Shown: positions 23,006 through 38,000 of the stretch, one piece after another
How the letters are laid out: the number at the start of each line of letters is the position of its first letter
How positions within the stretch are numbered: the first letter of the stretch is position 1
Assembly: GCA_030068075.1 (NCBI GenBank)
Contig: CM057825.1
Location: 77,019,123-77,083,122 of the forward strand
Origin: Paguma larvata
Taxonomy: Eukaryota > Chordata > Mammalia > Carnivora > Viverridae
Reading direction: 5' to 3'
Length of the DNA stretch: 64,000 nucleotides
Program-made: the position numbers and the translations under genes
Notes under the pieces: model-generated
The model's database searches: none
What the model was told of the DNA's origin: nothing
Seen by the model: only the letters and a program-made list of their open reading frames with translations

Positions 23006-26000
23006 GTAAGATGAAAAAACCCGACTCTGACAGCCAAGTGTTTTATGTAGTGACAATCAAAGCCGTGTAGGTGAATTAATCATTTGAAAAATACATTGTC
23101 TATTATAACTTCACAAAGCCTCATTATTAAAGCATGAGAAAGGAATATTTTACGTTCGGTTTCACTATAATTATGTGGGATTTAGAATTGAAAAGAAATA
23201 TCACTGTTTCCCACTTTTGCTTTTCTTTAAACTCTCAAAAAAAACATGGTGTGGGGGAAAGGCAGGTTCTAATTTGTCTTCTAAAACTCCTTCTTTCCCA
23301 CCTGCCAACTCTCCTGATCAAAGGGACAGAGGAGAGGAAGAGAAAGTTCTGAAAACTGAACTCTTTTTTAGTTTCTGCAGGGCAGTAGGGAAAAAAGAGC
23401 TATTTGCTCTTTGCTTCAACCAGTTGATTCTCTATAGGATGATATGGATTAAATGTTCAGAATAATATATATGAGATGATATGCACATGTGGGATTATAT
23501 GTATATAAATGTGCACAGATACCTATAAATATAAACTTACTGTACTCACAAGTGACGTTTGGAGCCACGCTTTCTGACCAATCCTATTGTATTTACCTAA
23601 GGGAACAAGACTCGCTTTTGCTTTTAAATTTTGAAAAACAACAACAACAACAAAAGCAAAGACCGAGTGGACATCTTGGAAAACTTCCTCTGGACATTTG
23701 ACACATTTTACAAAGCTATTCATTGTTTGTTTTATAAAAATTTTAAAATCATGTTATGGTTTTTCTTTACCAGCTCTTGCTTTCAGCTTCACATTCTAGA
23801 AATATAATCTAAAGGTCTAGGAGCTATAATCCATATAAATGTATTGCCATTGAATCTGAAAGTGCTTAATAATTTACAATTAATGATGATCTAAATGCAT
23901 GAAAATCTTCAAGTGCCAACAATACTTGGAGGTAGCTTTGAAAATCTGTGATTTTTTTCACCAGGATGAAATTAGGTTTAAGAGCTACCCAAAGCCAAAT
24001 TCCAAATGAAAGTGCCAAAATTTGTCTTTGGAAGATTATTTTAGTGACCAGTCTATATTTAGATGAAGAAAAATTTGTTATTCCACAAGTAAAATTCCTT
24101 TTATTATTGAAGGATCTAGGGAAAAAAAACACAGAATGAATCTCCTACAATAGAACATTCCACCTCTCTGGCTTAAATGCCAAAGGCTACATTCTTAGTG
24201 TTCAGTATTGTCACAGGTGTGTGCATTTTCCATACGTCCCTATGGGTCAGAATAATGACATTAAACATTGACACAATTATAAATTAAATTGCCTTCCCTA
24301 TGGTGGTAACACCAGTGATAGTTTTTCTTCTCCAACTTAACAAAAAAAATCCCTTGTTTTTCTTGAAATAATTGTGTTCATTGGTCACTGGAAGTTATCC
24401 CTGATGCTAGACTTGATTGATTTACCTCGATGTCGTAAAAACGGAGCGGACTATTTTTAGGCATCTCATCCTTGCCATTTTGTTCCTATTACTGTGTCTG
24501 GGTCTGACCAGCAGTTGCTAAATGGATAGACTTCCTGCCAGAGACTGTTCAACCAAGGACTCTCTGACCTCAGAAAAGATTCCATGAAGAACGGGATGGT
24601 GGCAAATTTGAGAAGATGGTCAGGGAAGAGTTCAAAACAGGAGCTAGCTTTAAAAATCTATCGCCTGGGGACTTTGGACATCTAAATAAAATTGTGCTAT
24701 CCCTCTCTATTCACACTTAAACTTGGATAGAAAGGACAAGAAGCAGGGATGTACTATCTAATTAGTGGCGCAGCTTAAAAAAAAGTGAGATTTGGCATAT
24801 ATGTTAATGCCAACCGTTTGGATAATGTTACTTTTTTTATAAGCGTATTTCTGAGATACATTCGCTGTTGGTGAGAGCCCAGCAAAGGTAAAGTTGGATG
24901 GCTCCCAAAGATCTGCTTTCGCTTGGGTGCTCAGAAAATCCAAAATAGTTGTGAATCATTCATTTTAGTGTAGTATTTCTTCTCCAGTCACAGATGTGTG
25001 GCCATAGTCATGGCTCTGTGTGGATCAGCATGAAACAGTATTCTCTAAAATGTCCCGATGATAGTTCCCATGTGATGAAGGCACAAGCATACAAAACAGA
25101 AATTTTCCATCCTTTAAGACCTTGTGGGTTCTGTCGCTCTACGTAAGAACATATAGGTAGACTTTGATTTTAGATTAAAGAAATAGTACAGGAGCAAAGA
25201 AAGCCCAAGAGTGAGGGACATTAGGCTAATTTTCTACTAACCTTCCCGCAGATGAAATAGAGCCTGTGGCCTGTTGACAATGGTTAAATAACTTGATAAG
25301 AGTCCACTGAACCAAGGGGCAAAGGAAAGGGAGGCCAACTGAGAGAAATTCAGGAGTCATTCTTTTCCCCTCTCTGAGTATATTTTTTGGTGGCAGGGAA
25401 AAGAAAAACGAAGCTTAAAATGTTATACATTTTGTAGACTGAGAAATGGGCCAAATGTTTCATTTTTATGCCTTTCCTTGTGTGCCTTGGCCTGAGGCTT
25501 TGCCGGGTGAGGCTGGGGGCACAGGATTCCACTCCCCTTACGCATCTGAAATAAAATGTCAGCCAGTTCCCATCAGCGTCTATTTATTGCCAGTGATGTC
25601 AGAAGCAGAACAAAAGTAGGTTTGATTTCATATCCAGGCTGCAGGCACCTCGCAGCTACAAACTGCAGCCTAACTTTCCCTCATCTTGTGCTGAGTGAGC
25701 TTTGCATTTTTTCCCTCTCCCCTTGGCATTTGTAAATTTTCATCTTTGCATCCTTTCAGGACCATCGTGCTATGAAAGGATACAACCCCCTCCCCCCCCA
25801 CGCACACACATTCTGGAAGAAACTCTCATTCTTTAGTAATCGGGATGGTATACGGATAACTGAGATGTGTGTATGCTTTTGGGTCTGTTATTTCCATGAT
25901 ACAATCCGCTTAAAAATTTTATTCACATCGAGGTTTCTGTTTTGTTTTATTGTTAGTCACAAACAGTGAGTTATGGCAAGTTTTTTTTTTTTTTCTTTTT

Positions 26001-29000
26001 CTGCCCAACCCACATACTCAGGATATTGGTAGCATTCTCTGCAAATTCTGCCCTGGGTACTGTGAGAAAAAGTCTTAACTTATCTCAAGTAAAGTAACCG
26101 CCCCTAATAAATAATCAGGCTCAGACACCTTTCTCGTCACCCTTCATCTCCTTGCCTCATCTGGTAGCATTCACTTTAGCTCCCCTGAAGTTTCACAAAG
26201 CTAAAATGGGTCCCGAAAATATGAAGAGGCTCCATCTCGTACTTGCTTCCTGCAGATAGTGCACACTGGCTGAGCTAGTGAAATAACCCAGGGGTTCAGC
26301 TGAGGCCGAGGAGAGGGGATCTCTGCTTTGTTCTCATGATGATTCCTTTGTGCTCTATTTATAGTACTACACAGAAGAGACAGTCTATGAGGAGGTGCCA
26401 GGAGAGGTAAGACCCAACCCGTGCCTGCCCCAACTGCATGCTGTGTAAAGCAGGCAGAGCCTTCCCCTCTCACAGACTCCCAGGGCTACAGAGCTGGCAA
26501 AGGGAGAATCTGAGAAGGATCCCTCACCTACGTGTGTCCAGCGGCAGATGGTACAAGAATGAATGCTACCTGTTTGATAGAATACGTCACTGTTCTTGCT
26601 AGTCAACATATCCAAAGTGATTGGGGATCATTTCCCCGTTGTTCGTGTGGTATTTTTGGTGTAGGTGGTGCTCATTAAAATAAAATCAATGGCCATCATC
26701 TGTGACTGCAGCAATCACATAGCCTTGGACACATGATTTGCATGGGGGCCGGCTGTTTGCTGGATAGAGTTGTGACTTTGGGGCACCGTCTCTGCCAACA
26801 GGGATGGCACCTCCAAGCCTATGTCCCCAACGATGCAGTGAAATGTCACTCAGATTTTAGCACATTAGGAATTCTAAGAAAGCCATTTCCATAAATATTC
26901 CAAGATAGAACTTTTTTTACAAGATGAAATTCTTCACTCATGCTTTATTTTCTGAATAGAGCAGTTTTTCTTGGTCACGACAAACAGGAACGGCTATCCT
27001 GGAGCCTGCTCAAAGAGCCTGTGATTGCCTGAAACCTACCGTTTGTAGACACTGTGAACTGGTTCATTTCTCGCCATCAACTGTACATCAGCAATAATGG
27101 GCAGAAAGCCACCTGTGAGCAGTGATCTGACAGCACTAGGGGAAGTTGTCATAGATGTACAATTTCCTTGTTACTTAAGTTTCTCTACATCATTTGGTAC
27201 AGATGATATTAGCTGTGAAGGAAATCATGCTATGAGATGGATTGAAGAATTGGCTGCTTACTTTCTTTTCTTACATACATATTTTTAACCTTGGACTAGA
27301 CCCAAACTTTGGGCCTTAGTTTCTTCTACTATACAGCCTGTTGTAAGAAATAGTAATTTCCCACCTACTGCATGCCTAGGACTGTTGTAAGGATAATTAC
27401 CCCCCTTAGGTTGTCATCATTATCCTTGTCCACCTAAGCATTGATTAGTGTAAATGGCACTCCAGTTCAGATTAATTAAGCCAAAAGAATGGTAATCACT
27501 TGTAATATTAATGTGATTCATTCGTTTAGAGCTCATTATTCTTTGTGTTAGACTGCAGGGGAGAATGCCTAAAGACCTGTGGAACAAGCAGCCGATTTTT
27601 CTTAGATTCATTTACAGTTATTATAAAATCAAGAATTTGAGGAACTTAAGCTTTATTTGATTATCTTCATCTTTTGTCCCCTGATCTCAAGTTTGCCTTT
27701 ACGTAGACAATTTAAGATTTTAAATGGTTAAGAATATTGTATTTCTGATTTTTATCCAACCTTAAGGTGTTTGGGTTCTTTTCTACAAATGGAATTTTAA
27801 GGCCCTATAGCAAATTAATAAAGAGTAAACTTTTTGCTCTATGCCATCTCAAACAATCAGCATTCAGATTTATGTAACTTGATGTACCTTCATATGGACA
27901 GAGTGTATGATTTCCTGCTTTGGGCTCTTATAAATATGTAGGAATAACACCAGGAATGTAAGTCTGACTGGAGGTCAGAATGATGTGTATATACCAAGAT
28001 CATGGTATCACGGTTTTTACTTACATAACAATGTTGAACTACATGTCACATTTTCAGACAATAACAGAAGTCTATGAAACTACGACAACAAGGACATTCA
28101 CATCTGACTATGAGCAACCAGAAACTTCCAAACCGGCACTGGCACAGCCGGTATCGGCACAGCCAGTACCAGCCAAGCCAGTGGAGAGGAAGAAGGTTAT
28201 CCGGAAGAAGTTGGATTCTTCAAAGTTCATGACCCCGTACATTGTACACAGTCAGAAAATGCAGGATCTCTTTAGCCCTGTAAGTTTCAAACCATTTCTG
28301 CTAATCTGGTTTTATTATTGAGAAATTACTGATCTCTACAAACTCTGTTTTGGATGCTAGCTGGACATCGTTTCTCAATCTTATATGAGACAGCAACTTA
28401 TTCTGTAGAAATATAAACTCTTGTGACTCTTTAATTTTCCTTTCTTGTAATTCGTTTGCACCATTGCAGTATCCGGGAAGGCATCCCTTCTGAAATTATT
28501 CCCACAAAATAAGCAGAAGGCCAATTATAAAGCATTTATTGGAATGGTATTTAATCTATTCGTTAGCCAATCTAGAATAAGGAAGTCATAAATATATTTA
28601 GTTTAAATCAGTTCAAAGAAGGTAAATAACGTCTAACTAAACCTTGCCTGAGCAGGATTCCTCTGAAGTAGACTAGTTAACAATATGTAAAAAGATCTTT
28701 AAGAGTTGATAGTGGGGGCGCCTAGGTGGCTCAGTTGGTTAGGCAGCTGACTTCGGCTCAGGTCATGATCTCACGGTCTGTGAGTTTGAGCCCTGCGTCG
28801 GGCTCTGTGCTGATGGCTCAGAGCCTGGAGCCTGCTTCAGATTCTGTGTCTCCCTCTCTCTCTACCCTTCCCCTGCTCATACTCTGTCTCTATGTCTCTC
28901 AAAAACAAATAAACGTTAAAAAAAATTAAAAAAGAGTTGTATAGTGAAGAAGAGCACGTAGTTTAGAAAACCAGGATCAGACTAAGATCTCCTCTGAAAT

Positions 29001-32000
29001 AAGGATTGGAATGTTCGACTCTACCCCAGAACAGTGGATTTTTAACTGTGGCCACACATTGGAATCCTCTGGGAGCTTTAAAATTATAGATACACAGGCT
29101 CTTCTGGTTTAATCAGTGATTGAGACCTGTGCATAAAGATTTTTCAAAGCTGCCCAGGTGGCTCTCACATGTAGCCTAGGTCCAGAATCACTGCTGTTGA
29201 AAGTCCCTGGTCCTTAACTTTCCACGTACAGTTATACTGTAAAAAAGTTAGGCTGACTGGAAGCAGATTGAGACTCATCCGAATGGATCTCTTGTTGATT
29301 GTCCATGGAGGCCGAGGTCTCACTAGGTGGCATAGCCTCCGGTGGCTTAAAAAAAAAAAAAAAAAAAAAGCTCAGGGGAACATTGGATTATACAGGAATA
29401 AATGCTTATGTCAAAAGCATCCTACTGTAATTGGTTGGTAAATATTTATGTCTGGTTTAGTGGCTAACTCCTGGGGACTATTTGGTAGATGTCTCGTTCA
29501 GATTCCTAAAAGATCTAAAACTTAGGTTTCTAAGACTTTGATCTGTAAAAAATAAGATTATTTTGCCTCCTTTATCCTTGCAGTATTCAGCAAAAATAGA
29601 AAATTTTTTGTCAATTTATTGTCATAAAATGTCATAAACTCTGACACTAAGATCCTAGAACTTGTGCTAACCTGAAGAAAATGTTGTCAGAGGTTTATAG
29701 TATTTTGTAAATGGTTAGTGATAAAATCAAGAGTATAATTTAGATTGTTGACTACGTTCAATAGTACTATTGAAGCGTTAATAATGATAAATTATTCACA
29801 TTGTTATTAAAGCAAGAACTTTTTGTATATTTAGCAGAAATAATAAAATTGCATTCCTTTTCAAAATACTCCGTAATTCAGACTTTCCATTAATTCAGCT
29901 GGTGTCTCAGCTGTCTAAACCACTGAGATTAAACTCCTGAATTGAATATTTTTGCATTGTATTAGCAATCAAATCTTTTCAGACAATTTCTACATTTGCT
30001 AAAATTATTGAGGTTCAGGCTTTTTATGTGTGCATTTAGACAATAAAAACAGGGAGAGAATCATTTTAGGGCATTTCCAAGACAATAGCCTGTAATAAAA
30101 TTTCTACTGTCTCAAGTATCCAACTGTGTTTAGGAAGAGCAATTAACAAATCTATTTTAGTTTTTGCTGAGAATTAGGGTAGGGGACAAAAAGCTGTTAC
30201 AACTGATAATTGTTAGAATTTGCAGATTTTTTTTAATCAGTTGGGGATAAATACATTGCCTGAAATTTCTGCTGCAGTCTTGTCAGGTTTTAGGCTAATA
30301 TCTGATATTCTTTTCAGAATAAATACAAGGAGAAGTATGAGAAAGCTAAAGGACAGCCATATGCCATCACATCCGATACCCCAGAACTTCGCCGAATCAA
30401 GAAAGTACAAGATCAACTCAGTGAGGTGGGCTGCATTGCTAAAGTACAGGAGAGAGATCTGTCAAAAACATGCCCATCACTGGGAATTGAGGGCTTTAAC
30501 TGGCGTAGAGAAAACGCAGAGTCAAATTACTATGAGCCAGTCCAGAAATCTAGAGGAAGTATTGGCTATAGATTATGTTGCAGTAAATGTGAACCCCAAG
30601 AGACCTCTAAAAGCTTGGCTTAGCAAGTTAGCTTAAGAGAGATGAGATGGTCAAGTTCGAATTCACTATGGTCTTCAATGTAGGAGTGCAGGGAGGCTGA
30701 GTTTCAGCCAGGAAGGCAGATCTGCAGCAAATGCAGGTCCTCTGCACATTTTTGGAGATCACAGTTTTCTACCTAAAATGCAGAAAGTCTGCTTCGTGGT
30801 GCAGATGTTGAGTCATTGGGTTAATGCTCTTTCGTTAGAAGATATCCTTTAATACACTTGCGTGTGCATGCCTGTCATGAACTCTGTACATTATTTCTGC
30901 AGGTTAAGTATCGAATGGATGGCGATGTTGCTAAAACTATCTGTCACGTCGACGAAAAAGCAAAGGACATTGAACATGCAAAGAAAGTGTCGCAGCAAGT
31001 CAGTAAGGTGAGGTCATGTTATGAATGGCCAGGATGCTAAGTAGCATGGAGATGACCTCTACCTGGCTTTAGAGGAGAAAACTGGACAAGCTTGATCGTT
31101 GTGAGCATTTCGAGCTTTGGTACCCACACACGTCAGGAAGGCTGCACAGATGACTGAGGTGGCCATAGGACCTAAGGTGGATTGGAGAGCGTATGCCCTC
31201 CTGCAACCCGGCTCCAGGCAGCTGCTCCACAGAGTGCAGTTCCAGTGTCCCCAAAGTCTCTGATTTAAAGAAGTTAGGGAGCTTTATTTTTAGGAAAAAT
31301 CCTCAAATTTCAAACATAGGCAACTAATGAAAAACATTTTAGAAACAACACATAAGTCAAAAGAAACACATTTACTATCCAAATTCAGCCAATGACCAGT
31401 AAGGCTGGGGCCTTTAAAAGGAATCTGTAGAGAATCGTGATCATGATTTGGTTAAAAAAAAAATCAGACTTTTCGAATAAAAGCTTACTAATGCAGGAAA
31501 AGTATTATGGGATGTCGACATGGTCAATGTTTTCACAACTGATGGTAGTAAAACACAAAGGCACAAGGGCAGCCTCTTGTGTGACGACACTTCGATAATG
31601 AAAGACTTCACAGCCCTGTGTTGTCTGGACCCTCATACTTTTGGGGGAGAGAGACATCAACCATACGTCCTCTGCACTTTCTGTCTAGGTTTTATACAAG
31701 CAGAACTGGGAAGACACCAAGGATAAGTACCTGCTTCCCCCTGATGCCCCTGAACTTGTCCAGGCAGTTAAGAACACAGCCATGTTCAGTAAGGTAAGGG
31801 CTTCTGCTCTGTTACGACTTCTGTCTTCCTGTATCCTTCCTGTGTGTAACTTAGAGGAATACCCAGTACTCTTGATAATTGGGAATGCAGTTCCTCAATC
31901 TTTTTGGGAGTATCCTCGAGCCATGAGGGCTGCAGGGGTAGGTGTTGGCAAGGAGGAACTGAAGAGAAAGCTGTTGAGTAGAGTGGAGGAGAGGGTCCTG

Positions 32001-35000
32001 GCGGGAGCCTGTGCAACTCTGGGGAAGGACAGGTGGGGAGAACGAAGATGCACGGGGGAACCAGCTCTAAGAGACCCACAAATAGACCATAGACCTGGAC
32101 TATGCTTTGGGTATTTCTGGCTATCACTCTTACTCAATGTTTATTTTCTGATAGAAACTATGCTAAGTGCCTCCCGGTTCCTTACACTTGTATTAGTACT
32201 TGTTGCAGGAAGCCGGTAAAGTCCCAGAGAAGAGATGAAACCAAATCAGACACATCTACTCTTCTGAAAATAAGATTTGTCAGGAGAAGCAAGCTATTAA
32301 TAGATATGACTCTGGGTGGAAAGAGGGAGGTTGTCTGTGGATTCCGTTTACTTTTGCTCTCACCTTGCCCTTGGCTTTTTTTGCTACTGATGGATGCATT
32401 CAAAATTATGTATTTCTCATAAGCGTGAACTCACTTTCTCATAACTTTTCACTCTTTTCTGATTTAGAAACTGTACACTGAAGACTGGGAAGCTGACAAG
32501 AGCTTGTTTTACCCATACAATGATAGTCCAGAGCTGAGGAGGGTTGCCCAAGCCCAGAAAGCCCTCAGCGATGTAAGTAAAGTGCAGTCAGCCTCATTGG
32601 GAGGACGGAATCAGAACACGCCAGATTGTCTCCTGGCCACGTGTCCATTGCGATTCTTCTTTCAAAGAGACTAAATGTCATTATTGCAAATGAATACATC
32701 TAGAATCATTATAACTTACGATGTCTACTTAAATTGGATTTTATAATTTATGTTAGATACAATTTAGTTCCATCTTGTTTTTTATAGGTGAAGAACCTGA
32801 GTCTAAGACCACGTAGGTCATTAGTGGCAAAGCCCAGATTAGAGACCTGGTCTGGTGATCACAAGACCAGTGTTCTTTCCACTGCAGCATGCACCCTCTG
32901 TCCCCTTGGCCAGAGTCGAAGTTTTTCTGTGATGTTACAGGGGCATTTTTAAAAACCTATTGAGATCATAGCCACTTTCCCAAATATATTAAGTGAAAAC
33001 TGTTATTGAAGGATTTTGATTTGTTATCCTAATTATAAAGTCTGAGTTGCGGTCTGTCCCCCTTTTTCTACGTGAACTGACATACTTGTCCAAACATGTT
33101 TGTGCAGTTACTTCACAAAAAGCTCTTGCAGTTGGGTGTATGTGGAGATATTTCAGAGTTAGTAAAAATTCAGCAGTCCCTACGGGCCAGGTTTTTAGTA
33201 TCTTAGACCTTAAAAACAGTTTATTAGAGGAACTTAAAAAGTCTAATAGTTTTTAGTCCTTTGATTGAAAGCAATAGTAGCAGCAGAGAGCCCTACTGAT
33301 TCTAGCACTTCCCCTGTTTTGAGGTTCTTTATTCCTTGACCCCTGGATTTGTTAGATGCCATATTGAAAATCCAAAGACTACTACTCTAGTCTTTGAGAG
33401 AGTACTGTTTTATTATGTAACAAGCTGTTTTTCATTCAGTTGTCAACCAGCCCCCTGGAACTTCTTACATTCACTGTGAATGTAACAAGTCAGTTGGCGT
33501 CTTAAAAATTACTGTGATTTACTTCTAATGGATCTTAGGATCCTATCTTGCCCCGTACTGGAATTATGCATATTTATTTGACAGCATCTCCAACTTTCGA
33601 GGTCTAATTTTTTATTGCCTCTCACTTGATATCATTAGCAAATGTAGTGGACATATTTCTATCCCAGTTTGCATATAATTGGTTAAAATATAGCATAGGA
33701 ATACTCCTATCTTTCCATAGAGTAAGCTAGGAACTAATGAAGCCATAACAAAAATTTAAGGCCATCTAGTACACAGTACCCATTTTGATGTGTAGGAACA
33801 TCTTGCTTCTCTTTTAAGTTAGATTTCAGTTCTGTGTCTCATAAATATATAATACTGTTGTGTAACCTTTATCAAGTGATCAATAGTTACTTGTTGAAAG
33901 TCCATAATGCATGCATACCTAGCAGGATAGAAAAGGATAAGAAGTTTTTATCCTTTCTCTTGAGGATTTATAATCAGGTTGATAAGATGAAAGTGTTGTA
34001 TATTAAATAACATGAAAAAAATTTTTAATATGTTTTTATTGTAGAAAGCAAATTCTATAGTCTAGTACCTGCTGAAAGACAGGGCACATGCAAGCAATTA
34101 GCGAAGGCCATGTGGAAGTGGTAATCCCAAGGGAATGGGCAGTGATGAACAGGAAGGTCTTTTCAAGTAGAGTGAGCACTTGAACAAAGGGACAGAAGTG
34201 AAATGAGTCTAGAGGGGACAAAGAAAGCGAATGCTGTGTGTGGCTAGTTAGGAGGCCGTGTTTAAGAAACTGGCAGCAGGACCTTGAAAATCAGGCAGAA
34301 TAGCTTTGACATGATATGTATTCAATAAGAGATATCATATGATTTCAGAGGGGAAAACAATATGCTAAAAGTAGGATATGGAAAAATTTTCTGGACAACA
34401 CAGTGGATTGAGACTAGAAAAATTGTGATAATTTTAAGAAGGCTAATTTAAGTAATATAGAAGGATCAAAGGGGTGACAGGGACAAAGGAGAGGAAAAAG
34501 GAATCTGAAGGTAGTAAGTATTGTAGGAGTGTTAAGGACGTTGGACACTGGAGATGGAGCCATAGAGGAGTTAGTGTCAAAGACTGGTAGTCTGGGTATG
34601 TACGGGTACACGTGGGAAAGCTGCATTTGTGAAAAGAGAAATGGAGTTGAGATCATGGAATAGGCAGGTAAAGGTGTTTATGGATAAAGTAGAAATTTCA
34701 TACTGTTGAATAGGTGTGAGAGCAGAAAAGAGATTCACATTTAAGAGTCATCAGAATAAAAGTGACAGCTGAAGGTGTGACCGTGTATGAGGGAGGTAGA
34801 ACAGTGTACGGCCAAGGGCAGAGTTTTGGAGGACACCACGCTTAGGACACCACTCTTAGGACACCAGTCTGGAAAGGATCCAGCAAAAGAATGATGGAAC
34901 AGAGAAGTTGAAGGACAAGCAGGAAATGCCATGTCATGTAAGCCTAGGAAGAGGTTTCCAAGAAGACACTTAATCTCCAAATGTCTCCTTTTACCCATAA

Positions 35001-38000
35001 AATGGAGAGATGAAGGGATTATCCTCATGCCACTCTTAGTGCTATGGACTTTGAACAGTTAAAGTTGGCCATGTATTTTGAGATCTCGCAATAGAATACA
35101 TAGTAGAGAATATATAACAATGAGGTAAAATCTTCCCATCCTTAGAAAAACTTGGCAGTTAAGGTATGGCTTTTATGTTTTTTGCACTACGTATCAGATT
35201 ACTAACATGCCTATTAATACTGTTGTCGGCACCATAAACTTCTACAGTTATTGGGCACAGAGCCCCAGGCAAGCTGTTGTTCACAGAACATACCACTAGA
35301 TAGGCACGTAGATTTCAGACTCCGGGCCTGGGTTCAGAGGCATTCTCTCTCTCTCCCGTACCTTCTTTCAGTTTCTCTGAACCCTACTTACTGTGTTTTT
35401 CTTGTTATCTAAACAGAGACAAAACACTTTGCAAACCCCAAGAGAGTCCTTATGCTGATCCAGAGTGCAGAATTCTAACTAGACAAAATTCTGAATAAGG
35501 TTCCTGAGAAATTAGGACTTCTAGATCTGATTTCTCTGAAAGTTCTTGACAGCATGTCATAGTTAGTAAGCATTTTTCCTAAAAGGATGTTGCATACTCT
35601 CTGAGGACTTAGCCAGCCATGGAAAATACCAATTGCCCTATGCCTAAAATAAAGTCTTCACTACTTAGTAAAAGATTGAGCAGTGGAATTAATATAGGTA
35701 CATTTAAAAATAGGTCTTTTGTATCCCCATTGATTTAATGTTCATAAAAGCTTTTGTTATAGGCAGTAAGTAGATATTATTAAGCTAAGACATAGTTAGA
35801 CTTGGTTAAACCATGAAGGAGATGATTGGGACCTTGGAACTATCCAACCTCTTTATGTTGTAAATAAGAATACTGCCACATGGAAGGAGAAATAACTTGT
35901 AGAAGTCTCACAGATGAGTAGTAGAAGAGCTGGGACGATAAATCTCTTCTTGAGATTTCCCCCAATGGCCACAGTGTATAAAAGACACATTCAGAAATCA
36001 ATCATTGAACCTTCGCTCTAGTCAGGCTCCATGTAAGCCACAAGGGTTCACAAATGAGCAGGTATGTTTTCTATCATCCCAGAGCTCACAGTCCAAGGAG
36101 GGACAGCTATGTAAGCAACCAATTACAGTGTCATCCGATAATTCCTTTAAAGGAAGTAAGGGCCAAGTTGAGTGAGAGCCCAGGAAAAGGTCCTCAGGTC
36201 AGGGAGGATTGGGGAGGGGAGACTGTGATGTGGAGAATGAGCAGCAGTTTGCAGGCACATGGGGAGAGCGTGGAGCTGGAGCATTCCAGGGAAAAGGGAA
36301 CAGCGGATACAAGGTCCAGAGGCATAAGAGGTTTTCATGGGTCTGGGGACCTACAAATAGTTCTGCATTATTGGAGGCAGGGCTTAAGATTGGTGTAAGA
36401 AAAAGCCTGAGTAGTCAGTAGTGAAGGAAAAAAGGAGGGCAAGAGTGAAGGGGCTGCATGATTAATGGGCATGATACTTATTTTAAGACAAGAGAGGCCT
36501 TTCACAGGCTGAAGGAAAGGAGCTAATGAAGAAGTAGTGGTTGATGGTGTCAAGAAATAGAAGGGATGATGGATAGAGGTAGGTCCAGAGGGCTACTGGA
36601 GGGATAAGCAGTCTGAGTACAGGACTCATGCCCTACAAGGGTTGCTTCTCTGAGCCATGTAGCATGTGGGAGGGAGGGATGAGTACAGGGAGAGCTAAAT
36701 GTATATAGCATTCCTTTACTCTCCAAGAGAGGAAGCTGAGAGTTGATTGGGGGCCTAAGGACAGTCTTGGGGTTCTACACTAGCCTCTGCAAGTAGAGAC
36801 TGACCAGAGATGCATAATGGGGTTTTCAAGCTTCACTGAAGGCAAAGTGGCAATTGGATAGCATAAACTCAAAGTATTGGGCACAGAGCTCCAAGCAAAC
36901 TGGTTCACAGCACGTATCACTAGGTAGGCACCCAGACTTCAAGCTAAGGAGTTAGGCTCAAGAGGCTCTCTCTCCCACCTCTGTGCCTTCTTCCAGTGGC
37001 CCTTTTAATCATGCTTATCACATTATCATTATCCAAACAATAGAGTTGTGTGATTTTTCTTCAGTAGCACGCCTCATCCTGGATATAAGAATAGAGGAAG
37101 TGTGTAGTTGAGTTGATCCAGAGCTAGGGGTATGGTAGCAGATGTAAAGACAAGAGGTTGGGAGTTCAGGATGCCACTTAACAGAATAATTTCAACTGCA
37201 AATCATGGTATAGAGACAAATGGAAGAAACAGATCTAGGGTTAATAATCTTGAAGAAGAAAGACTTAAAGAAATAGAAATCACTGCTCATACTGAGAGCA
37301 AGGGCGCGTAGCATCTGCAAGGTAAGTTACTGTTATGTGGTACGCTAACGTTTAAGACTTCAAATACAGATGAAAACATAGTCTTTTTCAAAAATGCCAA
37401 CAAATGGAACATGATAGAATAATTTTCTCTGGCTCATGAGCATCCCTGTCTTGTATTTTGTCAGATTGCCTACAAAAAAGGTCACGCTGAACAGCAATCT
37501 CAATTCACATCTCTGCCGGATCCTCCAGATATAGAGTTTGCTAAGAAAGTAACCAATCAAGTGAGCAAGGTAAGTAAATAGGACTGACCCCTTGAAAACT
37601 CTGGCTTAATAATCTCAAACATCAGAGAAAGTAAGTAAGGGGAGCCTAATGACCCAACACCAGCACTGAGAGTATTTTTGCAATATGACCCTGAAAAGTT
37701 GGCAGCAAAAACATTGCATCCATTAACGGCGTGGAACCGTGTTAATAAATGCCCAGCCCGCTTAGTGACTCTGTGATTGGTAAATGCGAAAGCCGCATTT
37801 TGAAAACAGAACCTATGTCCTGATGTATTTAACGTTTTGACTTGCGGGAGTGATACAAAAAAATGTGAGTCCCCACACATTTTCTCAGAGGATCCGATTG
37901 TTTTAATTCAATGTGAAGACTTTGTACAATTTTATGCTCTCAGTTAGACATGGAGAAAATAAAAATGCATGCGTGATCTCTCAGACATGGCTTAGTGTGA

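Larger units (their letters stand above)
28280..30317 (+). other. NEB intron 5
   Basis: Holds a sense CAN-SINE (28715-28931), a MER5A relic (about 29029-29209) and a 20-base A-run at 29349. The rest is AT-rich. Confidence 0.7.
32573..37464 (+). other. NEB intron 9
   Basis: 4.9 kb. Contains a MIR scrap (about 32780-32890), two L2-like antisense relics (34050-35000 and 35995-36600), a triplicated 14-mer (34830-34871) and a pair of diverged direct repeats (about 35230-35375 and 36855-36990). No young SINE. Confidence 0.65.

Noticed and set aside
30220..30636. 138-codon + frame over exon 6
   Set aside because: Overlaps the exon in the wrong frame; the nebulin frame in 30318-30425 is the conserved one.
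31782..32219. 145-codon + frame and overlapping - frames in NEB intron 8
   Set aside because: Begins at the end of exon 8 in a shifted frame and continues through intron; no homology recognised.
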